A stretch of DNA of 64,000 nucleotides. It comes from a virus. The stretch is taken from IMG/VR virus record IMGVR_UViG_3300009149_000027, positions 1-64,000 of that record. The stretch is one strand, 5' to 3'. The notes under the pieces were generated by a model. That model did no database searches, was not told the origin of the DNA, and saw only the letters and a program-made list of their open reading frames with translations. The position numbers were made by a program, and so were the translations under genes. Below, one piece after another: positions 56,043 through 64,000 of the stretch (position 1 is the first letter of the stretch; each line of letters begins with the position of its first letter).

Positions 56043-56303
56043 CTAAGCCTTCTTCCCACGTTTTGCACGGACAGGCTTGACGACAACTTCCTCAACCACA
56101 GGCACGTCAACTTCCTCAACCGGAGGTAGTTTGTCCGCAAGCACGTCAAGGAAGTCGGCCTCGGCAAGCAAAGCCCGTGTCATGGTAATCTCTGGGTCGC
56201 CGTGGGGCTGGTAGAAGGACGGTCGCTTCATACCAAACCGTTCGGCCAACTTTCCCGCAGCCGCCCCTGCCTTACGCACAGCGTTGAACTGAATCTCGTT
56301 CAT
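56043..56303 (-). CDS. Hypothetical structural-region protein, 86 aa
   Basis: Helical N-terminus (FNAVRKAGAAAGKLAERFGM) and a C-terminus of Glu/Val repeats ending in a basic patch (KPVRAKRGKKA). Position suggests a small virion or assembly protein. Confidence 0.6.
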   Translation of the reverse strand: MNEIQFNAVRKAGAAAGKLAERFGMKRPSFYQPHGDPEITMTRALLAEADFLDVLADKLPPVEEVDVPVVEEVVVKPVRAKRGKKA

Positions 56304-56315
56304 GGTTCACTCCTT

Positions 56316-56507
56316 CTACAGCACGTCGTAGTCGTTCAGATTCACGCCCAAGTCATCCAGCACCGCAGCCGTCACCTCTGCCCGGTCCGTGGCATTGTCC
56401 ACCGCTGCCAGCATCCCGGCGTCCTTCGCCTTGCCGAAATGCTTCTTTAGCTTCTTGCCGATGGCCTTGGCTTTGGTCTTGGTGATTTTGTCTGGTTTAG
56501 GTGGCAT
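56316..56507 (-). CDS. Small basic protein, 63 aa
   Basis: The start at 56507 (MPPKPDKITKTKAKAIGKKL) has GTGGAGGCC upstream. Lys-rich N-terminus, acidic C-terminus. The start lies inside the end of the gene at 56497. Role unknown. Confidence 0.6.
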   Translation of the reverse strand: MPPKPDKITKTKAKAIGKKLKKHFGKAKDAGMLAAVDNATDRAEVTAAVLDDLGVNLNDYDVL

Positions 56508-56748
56508 TGTCGGCCTCCACAATCTCGCTCATATACGCCCAATCCGGGTCAGCGTCCAGGATGTCCCGGTTGGCGGGCGTCGTGTGTAGCATCACCGTGG
56601 CGGGAACGTCTTGCCCCTGTACAGTCGGCGTCATCAGCACATAGCCGCCCCGCAGCACGCCCTCGGCGTCGGTGTAGGTGAGTTCCATGTCCTCCGGGAA
56701 TTGGATCTGGTTGTTCTGGTACGGTGCGACGAAAATGTACTTACCCAT
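56497..56748 (-). CDS. Hypothetical protein, 83 aa
   Basis: The start at 56748 (MGKYIFVAPYQNNQIQFPED) has GAGGTGGCAA upstream. Beta-rich (YVLMTPTVQGQDVPATVMLH). Its start overlaps the end of the gene at 56741. Small virion protein by position. Confidence 0.65.
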   Translation of the reverse strand: MGKYIFVAPYQNNQIQFPEDMELTYTDAEGVLRGGYVLMTPTVQGQDVPATVMLHTTPANRDILDADPDWAYMSEIVEADNAT

Positions 56749-57751
56749 TTGCCACCTCGTTGAGTGGTGCGTCGTATTCGCCCGCCGTGCCTCGTGCGTA
56801 TACGGTGAAGTTGTCGAACGTATTCGCAGAGTAGGTGCTGAATAGCCCATGCAACGTATTCGACACAATCCCCGCATCCGCAATCGTCCCCGTCCCGACC
56901 AAGGCGTTGTTGTAATACAACCTGTACGCCGTCCCGTCCTTGATGACCCGCAACTCTGCGCCCGCGCTGTACGTAGCCGCCGCCGTGATAACGGTTGTGT
57001 AGGTTCCGGCTACGCATTTCTCCAGTTTGCAATTCGTGCCGTCATGGTAGGCGATCACGAAGTTGGCCGGTGTCCCTGCGCTGTCCAGGTTGACGACCAC
57101 GCCCGCCTGCGTGCCTTTGGTCAGGGTGACGGCGACCGTGGCGAGTACATCCGGGGTTGAGTGGGTGGTGGAAGAGAATAGGTCGGCGAGGACGAGGGCT
57201 TTGATGGATATGTCATCGAAGCGTGATTCATCTCCAATGCTAGCCGTGTAGGCGTATAACCGTATTCCAATTGACGAAAGATTAGAACGGAATGTAGCAT
57301 TGAAATTTGTCCAAGTACCTGATGCTGATGTTGAAATTGCCTTAACGGTTGATGGCGCTTCGATAAATTCAGCATGTAAAACCTTTGACGCAATACTTTT
57401 ATGCCAACCGCTTACCCTGTGCCATGCGCCAACAGTGGTGGATACATTTTGTCCAGCGTATCCATATCCCGCTGTATTTATTACGGAGACTGCCTGGCTT
57501 CCAGCCCCACCCGTGCGCTCGTCTGCTACTGCACTGAGTGTGGAACCGCTTGGTGTCCAACTACTCGGCGGGTCTCCCGTCTCCATGCCCCCATTCACCA
57601 CCAACTCACTGCCCGTCCCCGGCGTATTGCTCGCCTTGCCCGCCGCAGCCGTCCACGACGCCCCGGTCCACACCTTCCCGCCGCCGCCTGAGCCGATGCC
57701 CCCGGCGATGCCTTCTGCGTGACCTTTTCCATCAGAATTCGGCAATGTCAT
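56741..57751 (-). CDS. Beta-rich virion protein with carbohydrate-binding-like domains
   Basis: 336 residues, start at 57751 (MTLPNSDGKGHAEGIAGGIG) after GGAGGTGCGAT. ELVVNGGMETGDPPSSWTPS is the NGGFExG start of a CBM-like jelly roll; the C-terminal part (VVVNLDSAGTPANFVIAYHD, YRLYYNNALVGTGTIADAG) is LamG-like. Probably a head or neck decoration that binds sugar. Confidence 0.7.
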   Translation of the reverse strand: MTLPNSDGKGHAEGIAGGIGSGGGGKVWTGASWTAAAGKASNTPGTGSELVVNGGMETGDPPSSWTPSGSTLSAVADERTGGAGSQAVSVINTAGYGYAGQNVSTTVGAWHRVSGWHKSIASKVLHAEFIEAPSTVKAISTSASGTWTNFNATFRSNLSSIGIRLYAYTASIGDESRFDDISIKALVLADLFSSTTHSTPDVLATVAVTLTKGTQAGVVVNLDSAGTPANFVIAYHDGTNCKLEKCVAGTYTTVITAAATYSAGAELRVIKDGTAYRLYYNNALVGTGTIADAGIVSNTLHGLFSTYSANTFDNFTVYARGTAGEYDAPLNEVANG

Positions 57752-57777
57752 ATCGCACCTCCATTCGGCAGTGCAGT

Positions 57778-57806
57778 TTTGCACGTTAGACGACTTATGT
57801 TATAAT
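57778..57806 (+). promoter_or_regulatory. Rightward promoter for an antisense HNH gene
   Basis: TTTGCA at 57778-57783, 17-base spacer, TATAAT at 57801-57806 (perfect -10, weak -35). Lies just before the ATG at 57826 and its ACAGGAGGA site. Confidence 0.6.
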
Positions 57807-57825
57807 TAACAACAGGAGGAATGAC

Positions 57826-58524
57826 ATGACTGAAACTTGGAAAGAAATCGCTGGTTGCGCTGGATACGAAATCTCTAATCATGGCAGGGTAAGATCGTGG
57901 TGGAACACTCACGCCCAGATGCTTGACGAACCCCATATTCTTAAACAGTCTTTGACCAAAAAGGGTCGCCCGGAAATAAGAATTCGTTGCGATTCTAAAC
58001 GGAGAACGCTTCGCATCCATATCATTGTTCTCGAAACGTTTGTCGGGCCACGTCCCCACGGATTGCAAGCCTGCCACCATGACGACAACCCACTGAACAA
58101 CCATGTCTCCAATCTTCGGTGGGATACTCATGCCTCTAATGTTGCGGACGGCATTCGTAACGGCACGGTTGCCAAAGGTGAACGAGCGGGAAAGTCCAAA
58201 CTCACAAAAATCCAAGTTCTTGAAATTAGAGATAGGTACGCCAACGGAGAAAGCTCTACGGCGCTGGGTGATGAATTTGGCGTTGCTGCCAACTCTGTCC
58301 GTGCAATTACTAGTGGGAAGTCCTGGAGACACGTCGGCGGTCCTAGAACTTTTGACGAGCGTGTTAGCGGCAACCATTACATTGGCGGTGGTCGTAGAAT
58401 TTCTGATGATCGTATCCCCGAAATTCTGAGACGTCGTAGCAATGGAGAAGCCTTCAAATCCATTGCCAAAGACTTTGGTGTCTCCGACACAACTATTCGC
58501 AATTACGTTCGTAAAAACACTTAA
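57826..58524 (+). CDS. HNH homing endonuclease (NUMOD4, I-HmuI-like)
   Basis: 232 residues. N-terminal NUMOD4 (ETWKEIAGCAGYEISNHGRV), HNH core (IHIIVLETFVGPRPHGLQAC then HHDDNPLNNHVSNLRW), then GERAGKSKLTKIQVLEIRDR and two HTH repeats (STALGDEFGVAANSVRAITS; KSIAKDFGVSDTTIRNYV). Complete and probably active. Opposite to the late operon, between two structural genes. Confidence 0.95.
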   Translation: MTETWKEIAGCAGYEISNHGRVRSWWNTHAQMLDEPHILKQSLTKKGRPEIRIRCDSKRRTLRIHIIVLETFVGPRPHGLQACHHDDNPLNNHVSNLRWDTHASNVADGIRNGTVAKGERAGKSKLTKIQVLEIRDRYANGESSTALGDEFGVAANSVRAITSGKSWRHVGGPRTFDERVSGNHYIGGGRRISDDRIPEILRRRSNGEAFKSIAKDFGVSDTTIRNYVRKNT

Positions 58525-58528
58525 CATG

Positions 58529-59209
58529 TTAGCTGTCCACCGAAAAAGAATCAGAAGTCTCAGGCACGGGTAGCCAGGAGAGTTGGGCGACTTTGATGTA
58601 GTTGACTAATGGCGCACCGTTATAAATTGGAGCGGCTGGGTATAATGATGTAGTTGTTCCGCTACTACCTACCCACAACAGCGTCCAACGTCCGTCCAAG
58701 TACACAAGCACCGCGGAGCCAGTTGAGCGTAAAATCACGGTATACTTGTAGGTCGTCGCCGCACTGATTGATTGCAGATTGATTGCGGGAAACAAGAAAA
58801 TAACATCCTCGGTGATCTGTAAACCAACGCCATTGCTGGGCGTCCCGCTTTGCGCCGCCGACCACCCCAAGCCAGTATACTTGGAGGGTCCAGGCGGTGA
58901 TACGTGTTCAGCCACAAAAGCCAGCCCCGCCGTCCTCGTCTGCGCCCCATACCACAGCCCCGGATCACCCCACGCCGGACTCGCCTTCCCGCCCGCAAAC
59001 ACAGCCGCCCCGCCGCTGATACTCAGCTTGTTCTCGGTATCCGTGACGGTCCTCGTTCCAGGACCAGGCTCGGCGGAACTTCCGTTGACGCTGCCCGCCG
59101 CTAGGTCCGTGGTGAAGTTGTCACGCAGGAGCCACTGCTGTATGAACCTGTACCCCCGCCCGCCCAGCACTCCGGCAATGGTGGAGGGTGTGCCTCTTAG
59201 AATCGGCAT
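58529..59209 (-). CDS. Lectin-like virion protein, 226 aa
   Basis: LLRDNFTTDLAAGSVNGSSA, GLGWSAAQ, VILRSTGSAVLVYLDGRWTL and WLPVPET form a LamG/concanavalin-like domain with a short N-terminal anchor (RFIQQW). Separated from the gene at 57751 by the HNH gene. Likely decoration or fibre. Confidence 0.65.
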   Translation of the reverse strand: MPILRGTPSTIAGVLGGRGYRFIQQWLLRDNFTTDLAAGSVNGSSAEPGPGTRTVTDTENKLSISGGAAVFAGGKASPAWGDPGLWYGAQTRTAGLAFVAEHVSPPGPSKYTGLGWSAAQSGTPSNGVGLQITEDVIFLFPAINLQSISAATTYKYTVILRSTGSAVLVYLDGRWTLLWVGSSGTTTSLYPAAPIYNGAPLVNYIKVAQLSWLPVPETSDSFSVDS

Positions 59210-59211
59210 GG

Positions 59212-59817
59212 TCAGTCCCTCAGCAATCCGAACCGCATCTGAAAGTCACTCGTCGCCGCAAAGGTCGGGGTGGATGTGACCACAAAGGCCGCATACAGGC
59301 TTGTGCCTGTGGTGGCTTTCAGCGTGCGCCCCAGGCCGGACAGGTTGGCGTAGCACTTCGAGTTGATGGTCACGTAGTCAGCCGCCGAGACGGGGATGCT
59401 TGCCAACACGTTGAAGTCGTTGGTACTCAGCACCACCGCTGCATTGTCGGTCAGGGTTGCCGCCGTGGGGTCCGCATCAAAGAGCAGGATGGTTCCCGCA
59501 GGCTTCTGGTTGGCCCGCCCGGAGATCATGATTGACTGTAGCACAGCCGTTCCCCCGCTTACCCGCAGGGCAGAGGTCAGCGTAATCTTGCCGCCAATGC
59601 TATCCCCCGCAGTGTAGGCGGATGCGGCAGAGACGATGATGGTCGGGGTGATGACGGCAGAGTTGCCACCGATTTCGCCAACATGGGCTTCACCTGCGCC
59701 AACTTGCACAAGGTTCGTTGTTCCGGGTGTAGTCTGGTCGATGGCAACATTGCCAATCACGTCCGTACCAGCGCCTAGCGTCACATCGCCGCCCGTGATA
59801 TATCTATTCAATGGCAT
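59212..59817 (-). CDS. Structural protein, 201 aa
   Basis: Beta-rich, with IDQTTPGTTNLVQVGAGEAH and a C-terminal RMRFGLLRD-like end (MRFGLLRD). Pattern matches virion proteins of phages with head fibres or decoration proteins. No family recognised. Confidence 0.65.
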   Translation of the reverse strand: MPLNRYITGGDVTLGAGTDVIGNVAIDQTTPGTTNLVQVGAGEAHVGEIGGNSAVITPTIIVSAASAYTAGDSIGGKITLTSALRVSGGTAVLQSIMISGRANQKPAGTILLFDADPTAATLTDNAAVVLSTNDFNVLASIPVSAADYVTINSKCYANLSGLGRTLKATTGTSLYAAFVVTSTPTFAATSDFQMRFGLLRD

Positions 59818-59863
59818 GTTCTATTTTCCTCCATAGGATTTGTGAAATATCACGGGCGGCTAA

Positions 59864-60022
59864 CTATGCCAGCGTAGCCCAGTGCAAAGTTACGGTGCCG
59901 CTGATGGTAGCAGACTGATCCGCTCCGTTTGCCCATGCACCAGCCAAGTTGACATGGACGGTTTTCGTGCCGCCTGTCTTGGTCAAAGCCACCACTCTGG
60001 GCGGCAATTGGTTAACGCTCAT
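59864..60022 (-). CDS. Small protein, 52 aa
   Basis: ATG at 60022 (MSVNQLPPRVVALTKTGGTK). Beta-rich. Start overlaps the end of the gene at 60012. Position suggests a small virion protein. Confidence 0.5.
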   Translation of the reverse strand: MSVNQLPPRVVALTKTGGTKTVHVNLAGAWANGADQSATISGTVTLHWATLA

Positions 60023-60203
60023 GGTCGTCTGTCCCTTCGGCGGATTCGCCGCCCTCGCTCATTGTAGCCGTTTCCTCTAGCAGAGTGAGCCAATATTCGC
60101 AGTCCTGGAGAGCGCCGTTGATGGCGTGAACATTGGCGACTAACTCAACCTTGTCCGATCTCAGTTGGGCCAATCGCGCCTCTATCTGCTCGCGATTAAT
60201 CAC
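60012..60203 (-). CDS. Coiled-coil protein, 63 aa
   Basis: EQIEARLAQLRSDKVELVAN and a longer helix are a coiled coil; the tail is acidic. Lies directly after the gene ending at 60203. Possibly a chaperone or trimerisation partner. Confidence 0.55.
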   Translation of the reverse strand: MINREQIEARLAQLRSDKVELVANVHAINGALQDCEYWLTLLEETATMSEGGESAEGTDDHER

Positions 60204-61003
60204 TACGCTGCCGCCATCACAGGAATGTAGTACGTCGTGCCATTCAGCTCCACCTTGAAGTTCAAAGCCTGTTGGTTGCTTACAACCGACTTTCCGGCAG
60301 CCTGAGCCGCGATGAACGTGCTCGAGGTGTCCACGGCTTCGAGCAGAAACGTCGAGCCGGTGCCTTCCCAGCGAATCAAAGACCGAATCTTTGACCCGCC
60401 AGAAGAAATCAGAAGACCGAACACTTCTTCTGCCGACACGTCGTTGTTATTGATCTGGATGTCTGACCACAATGGGGCGACACGCATGCCACTGTCGAAT
60501 GTCGCGCCGCTTGCGCCACCAACCTTGGCCCAAACAGGATGCAGACCAGCGGTCGCATCCCCGCCCCGCGTGGTCACGGTTGCTCCAGATTCAACCAGAA
60601 TATGAAGCTGCGCGGCTGAGGCCGCATTTACCGATGCTCCGCTTTTCAGTTGGGCGGTGTTGCCCAGTCCGAGCAGCTTAGCAGTCCCCGCCGTCTCCGG
60701 CTGGAAGTACGCACTGTACCTGAAGCCGCTGGCTGTCGCACCACTGAAAGCCATCCAACCAGTCACAGCCTCGAAATCAAGGGGTGACCCCCTTATAACC
60801 CTGGCCCCCGCTGCGAGGGTCAAGCTGGAAAAGTCGAGCACGGCAGTTGTATCGTCCGATGCTGCGGCAATAACGGCCTTGGATGCCGTCACCGTACCAG
60901 CCGTTACGCCATCAAGTGCTTCAAGTTCCGCTTCATTGATTTCGGCCCCGCCAATACTCAGCGCACCGACAATCGCCTTGCCCTTCGTAATCAGATTAGG
61001 CAT
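60203..61003 (-). CDS. Structural protein (head fibre-like), 266 aa
   Basis: GAEINEAELEALDGVTAGTV, TASKAVIAAA is a head fibre/fibre-shaft sequence type; the C-terminal part is beta-rich (VVSNQQALNFKVELNGTTYY). Probably displayed on the virion. Confidence 0.7.
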   Translation of the reverse strand: MPNLITKGKAIVGALSIGGAEINEAELEALDGVTAGTVTASKAVIAAASDDTTAVLDFSSLTLAAGARVIRGSPLDFEAVTGWMAFSGATASGFRYSAYFQPETAGTAKLLGLGNTAQLKSGASVNAASAAQLHILVESGATVTTRGGDATAGLHPVWAKVGGASGATFDSGMRVAPLWSDIQINNNDVSAEEVFGLLISSGGSKIRSLIRWEGTGSTFLLEAVDTSSTFIAAQAAGKSVVSNQQALNFKVELNGTTYYIPVMAAA

Positions 61004-61325
61004 GTACCGCCTCCTCGTTCAGTTCTTCGATACGCTTCTGGAAAAGTTGCATGGCGATTTCACGGGTTTCCTGTTGCTTGGCGACTTCCAGCAAAGCAGT
61101 GTCCTGCACATCGGCAATCACAAAGCGCAACTGGCGAATGGGCGTTGCCAACAGCGTTGCTACGCTGGGCTGATACCCGTTGGCCTGGCTTGTGATTGGT
61201 TGGATGAAACGCTGCTCTACCAACTGTAGCGCCCGGCGTGAGTCCTTGAACCCATCGCCGGACAGTACAGCGCCCACAGAAAGCCCCTGAAATGGCCGCA
61301 CAACTTGATAGCTGATGTCATTCAT
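60996..61325 (-). CDS. Hypothetical protein, 109 aa
   Basis: Helical C-terminal half (TRELAMQLFQKRI-like EIAMQLFQKRIEELNEEA), with SYQVVRPFQGLSVGAVLSGD at the start. Precedes the head-fibre gene with overlap. Role unknown. Confidence 0.6.
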   Translation of the reverse strand: MNDISYQVVRPFQGLSVGAVLSGDGFKDSRRALQLVEQRFIQPITSQANGYQPSVATLLATPIRQLRFVIADVQDTALLEVAKQQETREIAMQLFQKRIEELNEEAVHA

Positions 61326-61337
61326 TTCAAGTTACCT

Positions 61338-61366
61338 TTGCGTTATTACTTCGCTTGTGTTAATAT
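61338..61366 (+). promoter_or_regulatory. Weak promoter for an antisense endonuclease gene
   Basis: TTGCGT at 61338-61343, 17-base spacer, TAATAT at 61361-61366. Position fits the gene at 61410. Confidence 0.4.
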
Positions 61367-61409
61367 GTGTCATCATCAATTGTAGTTCTTTCAAGAAAGG
61401 AAAAGCGTT

Positions 61410-62111
61410 ATGGAATTAACCAAGGAATGCTCTCAGTGTGGGAAGACATTCCCAAAGCCATCCTCCTGTAGTCTAGCAAGCTGGACTACCCGCAAATTCT
61501 GCTCCATGCTGTGTAAGGCGGAAAGTCAGAAAGGAAGACCGGCATGGAACAAGGGAGTAAAATCTTCGCTCCCTAGTCAAGCTACCTTCATCCCTTGCCG
61601 CATTTGCGGAAAACCTACCAAAACTTCTGGAACATCTAAACATCAGTTGTATGGACGGATTCCATGCGACAAGCCGGAATGTATTGAAGCCTCTCGCAAG
61701 TTGAAAAATGACAGAATCAGCGCCACGGCTCTTAGAAAGTACGCCAGCGGTGAGAGAGTAGCTTCTACTGATGGATGGAAAAACGTTAGCAGAGTCAGCC
61801 AGGAAGAAGAACTTATTCTCCCCTGGATGACTGCTAATGGTTTCGTTCCGCAGTACAAGTTCCTGACTGGCGTTCATACTAACAAGCTCCCACGTATGTT
61901 CTCTCTTGACTTCGCATTGCCAGAGCGCAAGCTATACATCGAGATTGACGGTACTGTTCACAGACTTCGGAAAGAGCGAGATGCTAGACGTGACGCCATG
62001 ATGACAGAACGTGGCTGGACTGGGTTGCGCATACCATCCAAAAACGTTATCGACAACATGGCTCATGTCAAGAAATCCATTCTTGCTTTTATCAGTGAAC
62101 ATTCTGGCTAG
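61410..62111 (+). CDS. Free-standing homing endonuclease, PD-(D/E)XK (DUF559/Vsr-like)
   Basis: 233 residues, start at 61410 after GAAAGG. N-terminal zinc motifs (CSQCGKTF, FCSMLCKAE), a second (CRICGKPTKTSG), then the nuclease domain: MFSLDFALPERKLYIEIDGT, then VHRLRKERDARRDAMMTERG. Core residues D (LDF), E (YIEID), D, H, RD are intact. Antisense to the late operon, between the gene at 61325 and the major capsid gene. Confidence 0.85.
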   Translation: MELTKECSQCGKTFPKPSSCSLASWTTRKFCSMLCKAESQKGRPAWNKGVKSSLPSQATFIPCRICGKPTKTSGTSKHQLYGRIPCDKPECIEASRKLKNDRISATALRKYASGERVASTDGWKNVSRVSQEEELILPWMTANGFVPQYKFLTGVHTNKLPRMFSLDFALPERKLYIEIDGTVHRLRKERDARRDAMMTERGWTGLRIPSKNVIDNMAHVKKSILAFISEHSG

Positions 62112-62139
62112 ATGATGACACTACTTAACTGAAGCGGTA

Positions 62140-63105
62140 TCATGAAACTGCGTCTATAAACATGTACCCTAAATCTGTGCCAACCAGCTTGTTGTCAAAG
62201 GCGATTTCACCCTCAATCCGGTCGGCCTTCAGTTCTGGGATGTAGAAGCTGTTCATGCCGATGTCCGCCCCGGCGATACCGCCCGCCACACCACGCCACG
62301 AGAAGACGTAGCCAGCGGAGGGGGTAAGCAGACCAGGATTGGGGGCCACATAGCACAGCAGGGCGTGCTTGCCGTGGGTGAGGGCCATAGCCGCTGTTTC
62401 GCCCTCGATGTTGGTGGCCTTGACCGCCTTCGCCACGTACACGTTATCCAGGTCGAACAGGTTGGCAAGCAACTGTTCGGTGGGGTTAGTGGCCGTACCG
62501 CCGTTGGTGTACTTGATCAGGTCGATGATCTCCGGGTGGCGCTTCAGATAGCGATAGGTCTCATAACCAAGCACCAGGGTGTTGGGCATGAATCCAGTGT
62601 TGGTAAGAATGGTAGACTTGCCAGTCTCGATGTCAGAGATGGGGTCAGACGTGGTGTAGGAATCCCACAGGGCGGACGGAGTGGTGCTGGTTCCCCACAC
62701 GCCGGTCACAAAGTAGTCGGCCATCCACTGCACCTCACGGCGCAGCAGCAGACGCTGGGTGACGAACTCAACAGCGTCTCGTTCCAGGTTGATACCGGCA
62801 TCCGCATTGTTACGGGCCTGATAGCCAATGTCCTTGTGCATGGCGAACAGGTCGCAAGAATAGGAGGCGGTACTCAGCCCGTAGCCGCTGCCCGCCGATT
62901 CCTGGCCGTCAGCCCGTTCTTGGGCCTCGTCACGGAACCAATCGTTCTTCGAGTACGTGAAAAATTTGTCAGTTTGCTTCATCACCGGCACGATGGGGAA
63001 CACCTTGCTTGCAATGAAGTGAGTCTGATTCTGAATGTAGGCCGTGCTGATATTGGTCAGCGGAACATCAACTGCGTGTACGGCCTGAGAAGTAGGTTGT
63101 GCCAT
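62140..63105 (-). CDS. Major capsid protein
   Basis: 321 residues. FIASKVFPIVPVMKQTDKFF, YSKNDWFRDEAQERADGQES and GSGYGLSTASYSC, then YETYRYLKRHPEIIDLIKY are hallmarks of a widespread HK97-fold major capsid family. Followed downstream by the neck genes; upstream by the decoration protein. No inserted domain seen. Confidence 0.9.
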   Translation of the reverse strand: MAQPTSQAVHAVDVPLTNISTAYIQNQTHFIASKVFPIVPVMKQTDKFFTYSKNDWFRDEAQERADGQESAGSGYGLSTASYSCDLFAMHKDIGYQARNNADAGINLERDAVEFVTQRLLLRREVQWMADYFVTGVWGTSTTPSALWDSYTTSDPISDIETGKSTILTNTGFMPNTLVLGYETYRYLKRHPEIIDLIKYTNGGTATNPTEQLLANLFDLDNVYVAKAVKATNIEGETAAMALTHGKHALLCYVAPNPGLLTPSAGYVFSWRGVAGGIAGADIGMNSFYIPELKADRIEGEIAFDNKLVGTDLGYMFIDAVS

Positions 63106-63126
63106 TATAATCTCCTCTGCACCTGG

Positions 63127-63528
63127 TTAGGCGCTGGTTTGGGCCATGACAGGCACGGCACAGTTGATGAGGGCGGTGACCATGCCCCCGGCAGCGGCAG
63201 TGCTGGTAATCGCCTGCCCCACGATATACTCCGTTGTGTCCGTGCCCCAGATCTTGCGGTCGGCCTGCCCATCGGAGGACGTGCCAAGATGCCAACCGGC
63301 GGTGATAGCCTCGTTGCTGGAAATCTTGGTGACACCGCTCCAGGCAACCGTGGCGGCTGCACCAGAGGCAGGGGCGTTCTGTAGCACGCCACAGGGCACA
63401 TCAGTGGCAGCAGAACACACGTCCACAGTGCCGACACCGGAGAACTTGACGAAGTAGTACTGCTTGGCCGTCAAAGCGGCACTGGCAGTCAGACCAGGAA
63501 TGGTTTGCATCGGTCCTTCGTATGCCAT
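63127..63528 (-). CDS. Capsid decoration protein (DUF2190-like)
   Basis: 133 residues, beta-rich. LTAKQYYFVKFSGVGTVDVC, PCGVLQNAP and GAAATVAWSGVTKI match the family that stabilises capsids as an external trimer. Located directly upstream of the capsid gene. Confidence 0.8.
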   Translation of the reverse strand: MAYEGPMQTIPGLTASAALTAKQYYFVKFSGVGTVDVCSAATDVPCGVLQNAPASGAAATVAWSGVTKISSNEAITAGWHLGTSSDGQADRKIWGTDTTEYIVGQAITSTAAAGGMVTALINCAVPVMAQTSA

Positions 63529-63531
63529 GAG

Positions 63532-64000
63532 TTATTCTCCCTTGCGGTAGGCGGTATAGAGGTCGGAATTGGCGTCCAGCACCTCGGCAAAGGCCTGGGC
63601 GTGGGACAGGGAAGGCTTCTCCACCTGCCGTGCGTCGGCCAGACGGTTCAGTTTCGCCAAGGCGTTCTCGTTCTTCCCGGTGGCATCACTGCCAATCTCA
63701 CTGAACAGGGAACTTTCGGCCATCATCGCAGCCTGGGCCTTCTGGCTGGCGACATAAGCGGCGTACTCATCGCTGCCTTCTCCCAAAGCCCGCATGATGC
63801 GAACATGGGTCTCAACTTCTCCGAACCAACGGGGTCCATCGTGCCCATCGGCCCATTCTGTGAATCGCTTGGTCTGAGCCGATTCCTCCATCTTGGCAAG
63901 GCGGGAATTGGTAGTGTCCAGGGCCTCTTGATACTTCTGGGCCTTCTGTTCCACTTCCGTCCGCTGCTCTTCGCTGGTCGCCAGGGCTTCTTGCAGTTCA
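63532..64000 (-). CDS. Scaffold-like protein, C-terminal part (cut by window edge)
   Basis: The reading frame stays open to the right edge of the window. Coiled coil (VEQKAQKYQEALDTTNSRLA) then EWADGHDGPRWFGEVETHVR and a helical C-terminus ending AYRKGE. Typical of capsid scaffolding or protease-scaffold C-termini and in the right place before the decoration and capsid genes. The N-terminal part is outside the window. Confidence 0.7.
   Translation of the reverse strand, partial: ELQEALATSEEQRTEVEQKAQKYQEALDTTNSRLAKMEESAQTKRFTEWADGHDGPRWFGEVETHVRIMRALGEGSDEYAAYVASQKAQAAMMAESSLFSEIGSDATGKNENALAKLNRLADARQVEKPSLSHAQAFAEVLDANSDLYTAYRKGE

Noticed and set aside
62365-63384. 339-codon open frame on the + strand
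   Set aside because: Antisense shadow of the capsid and decoration genes, which have clear family motifs.

Overview
This window is most of the genome of a tailed dsDNA phage (Caudoviricetes, siphovirus-like). Recognisable parts are a large terminase, a partial portal, a major capsid protein, a decoration protein, a neck series, a major tail protein, tail assembly chaperones with a -1 frameshift site, a 950-residue tape measure protein and tip/fibre proteins. The host is probably a Chloroflexota bacterium. This is inferred from the WRVMLPMV-type C-terminus of the secreted protein at 32942-33331 and a KYFFPIMF stretch in the lipoprotein at 38516-39733, both resembling a motif common in secreted proteins of that phylum. 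I see no integrase, DNA polymerase, tRNA or CRISPR array.

Layout. 1-2881 (leftward): two small genes, terL interrupted by a mini-intein in its Walker A motif, and the start of portal, which runs off the left edge. 3247-6217 (rightward): small unknown genes. 6320-7580: a tnpB-only IS200/IS605 element. 7951-10792 (leftward): small genes and a helix-turn-helix gene that may be the small terminase, with 21-bp iterons next to it. 11043-15375 (rightward): thirteen small unknown genes sharing a repeated TATCCGAY element. 15445-28925 (leftward): a long operon of overlapping genes with nucleases, a MazG-like protein, helicase, initiator, primase and an XRE repressor-like gene. 29099-38515 (rightward): HNH endonucleases, an ERF recombinase, small membrane proteins and noncoding segments that look like structured RNA. 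38516-64000 (leftward): the late operon, from a partial scaffold-like gene through capsid, neck, tail and membrane proteins to a glycoside hydrolase lipoprotein. The usual head-gene order is restored if the ends are joined, so the map is probably circular (permuted) and somewhat longer than 64 kb.

Two themes stand out. First, the genome is loaded with endonuclease-type selfish genes: a terminase intein, tnpB and seven free-standing endonuclease genes. Three of the seven lie antisense inside the late operon. Several have their own sigma70-like promoter, and three have folded leaders that could hide the ribosome binding site or end transcription. Second, the early and accessory regions carry several unrelated sets of short repeats: iterons, dispersed TATCCGAY boxes, a TGGCG array and shared operators. 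They also carry at least one promoter-hairpins-terminator unit that looks like a small RNA.

All product names come from reading motifs by eye, and no database search was possible.
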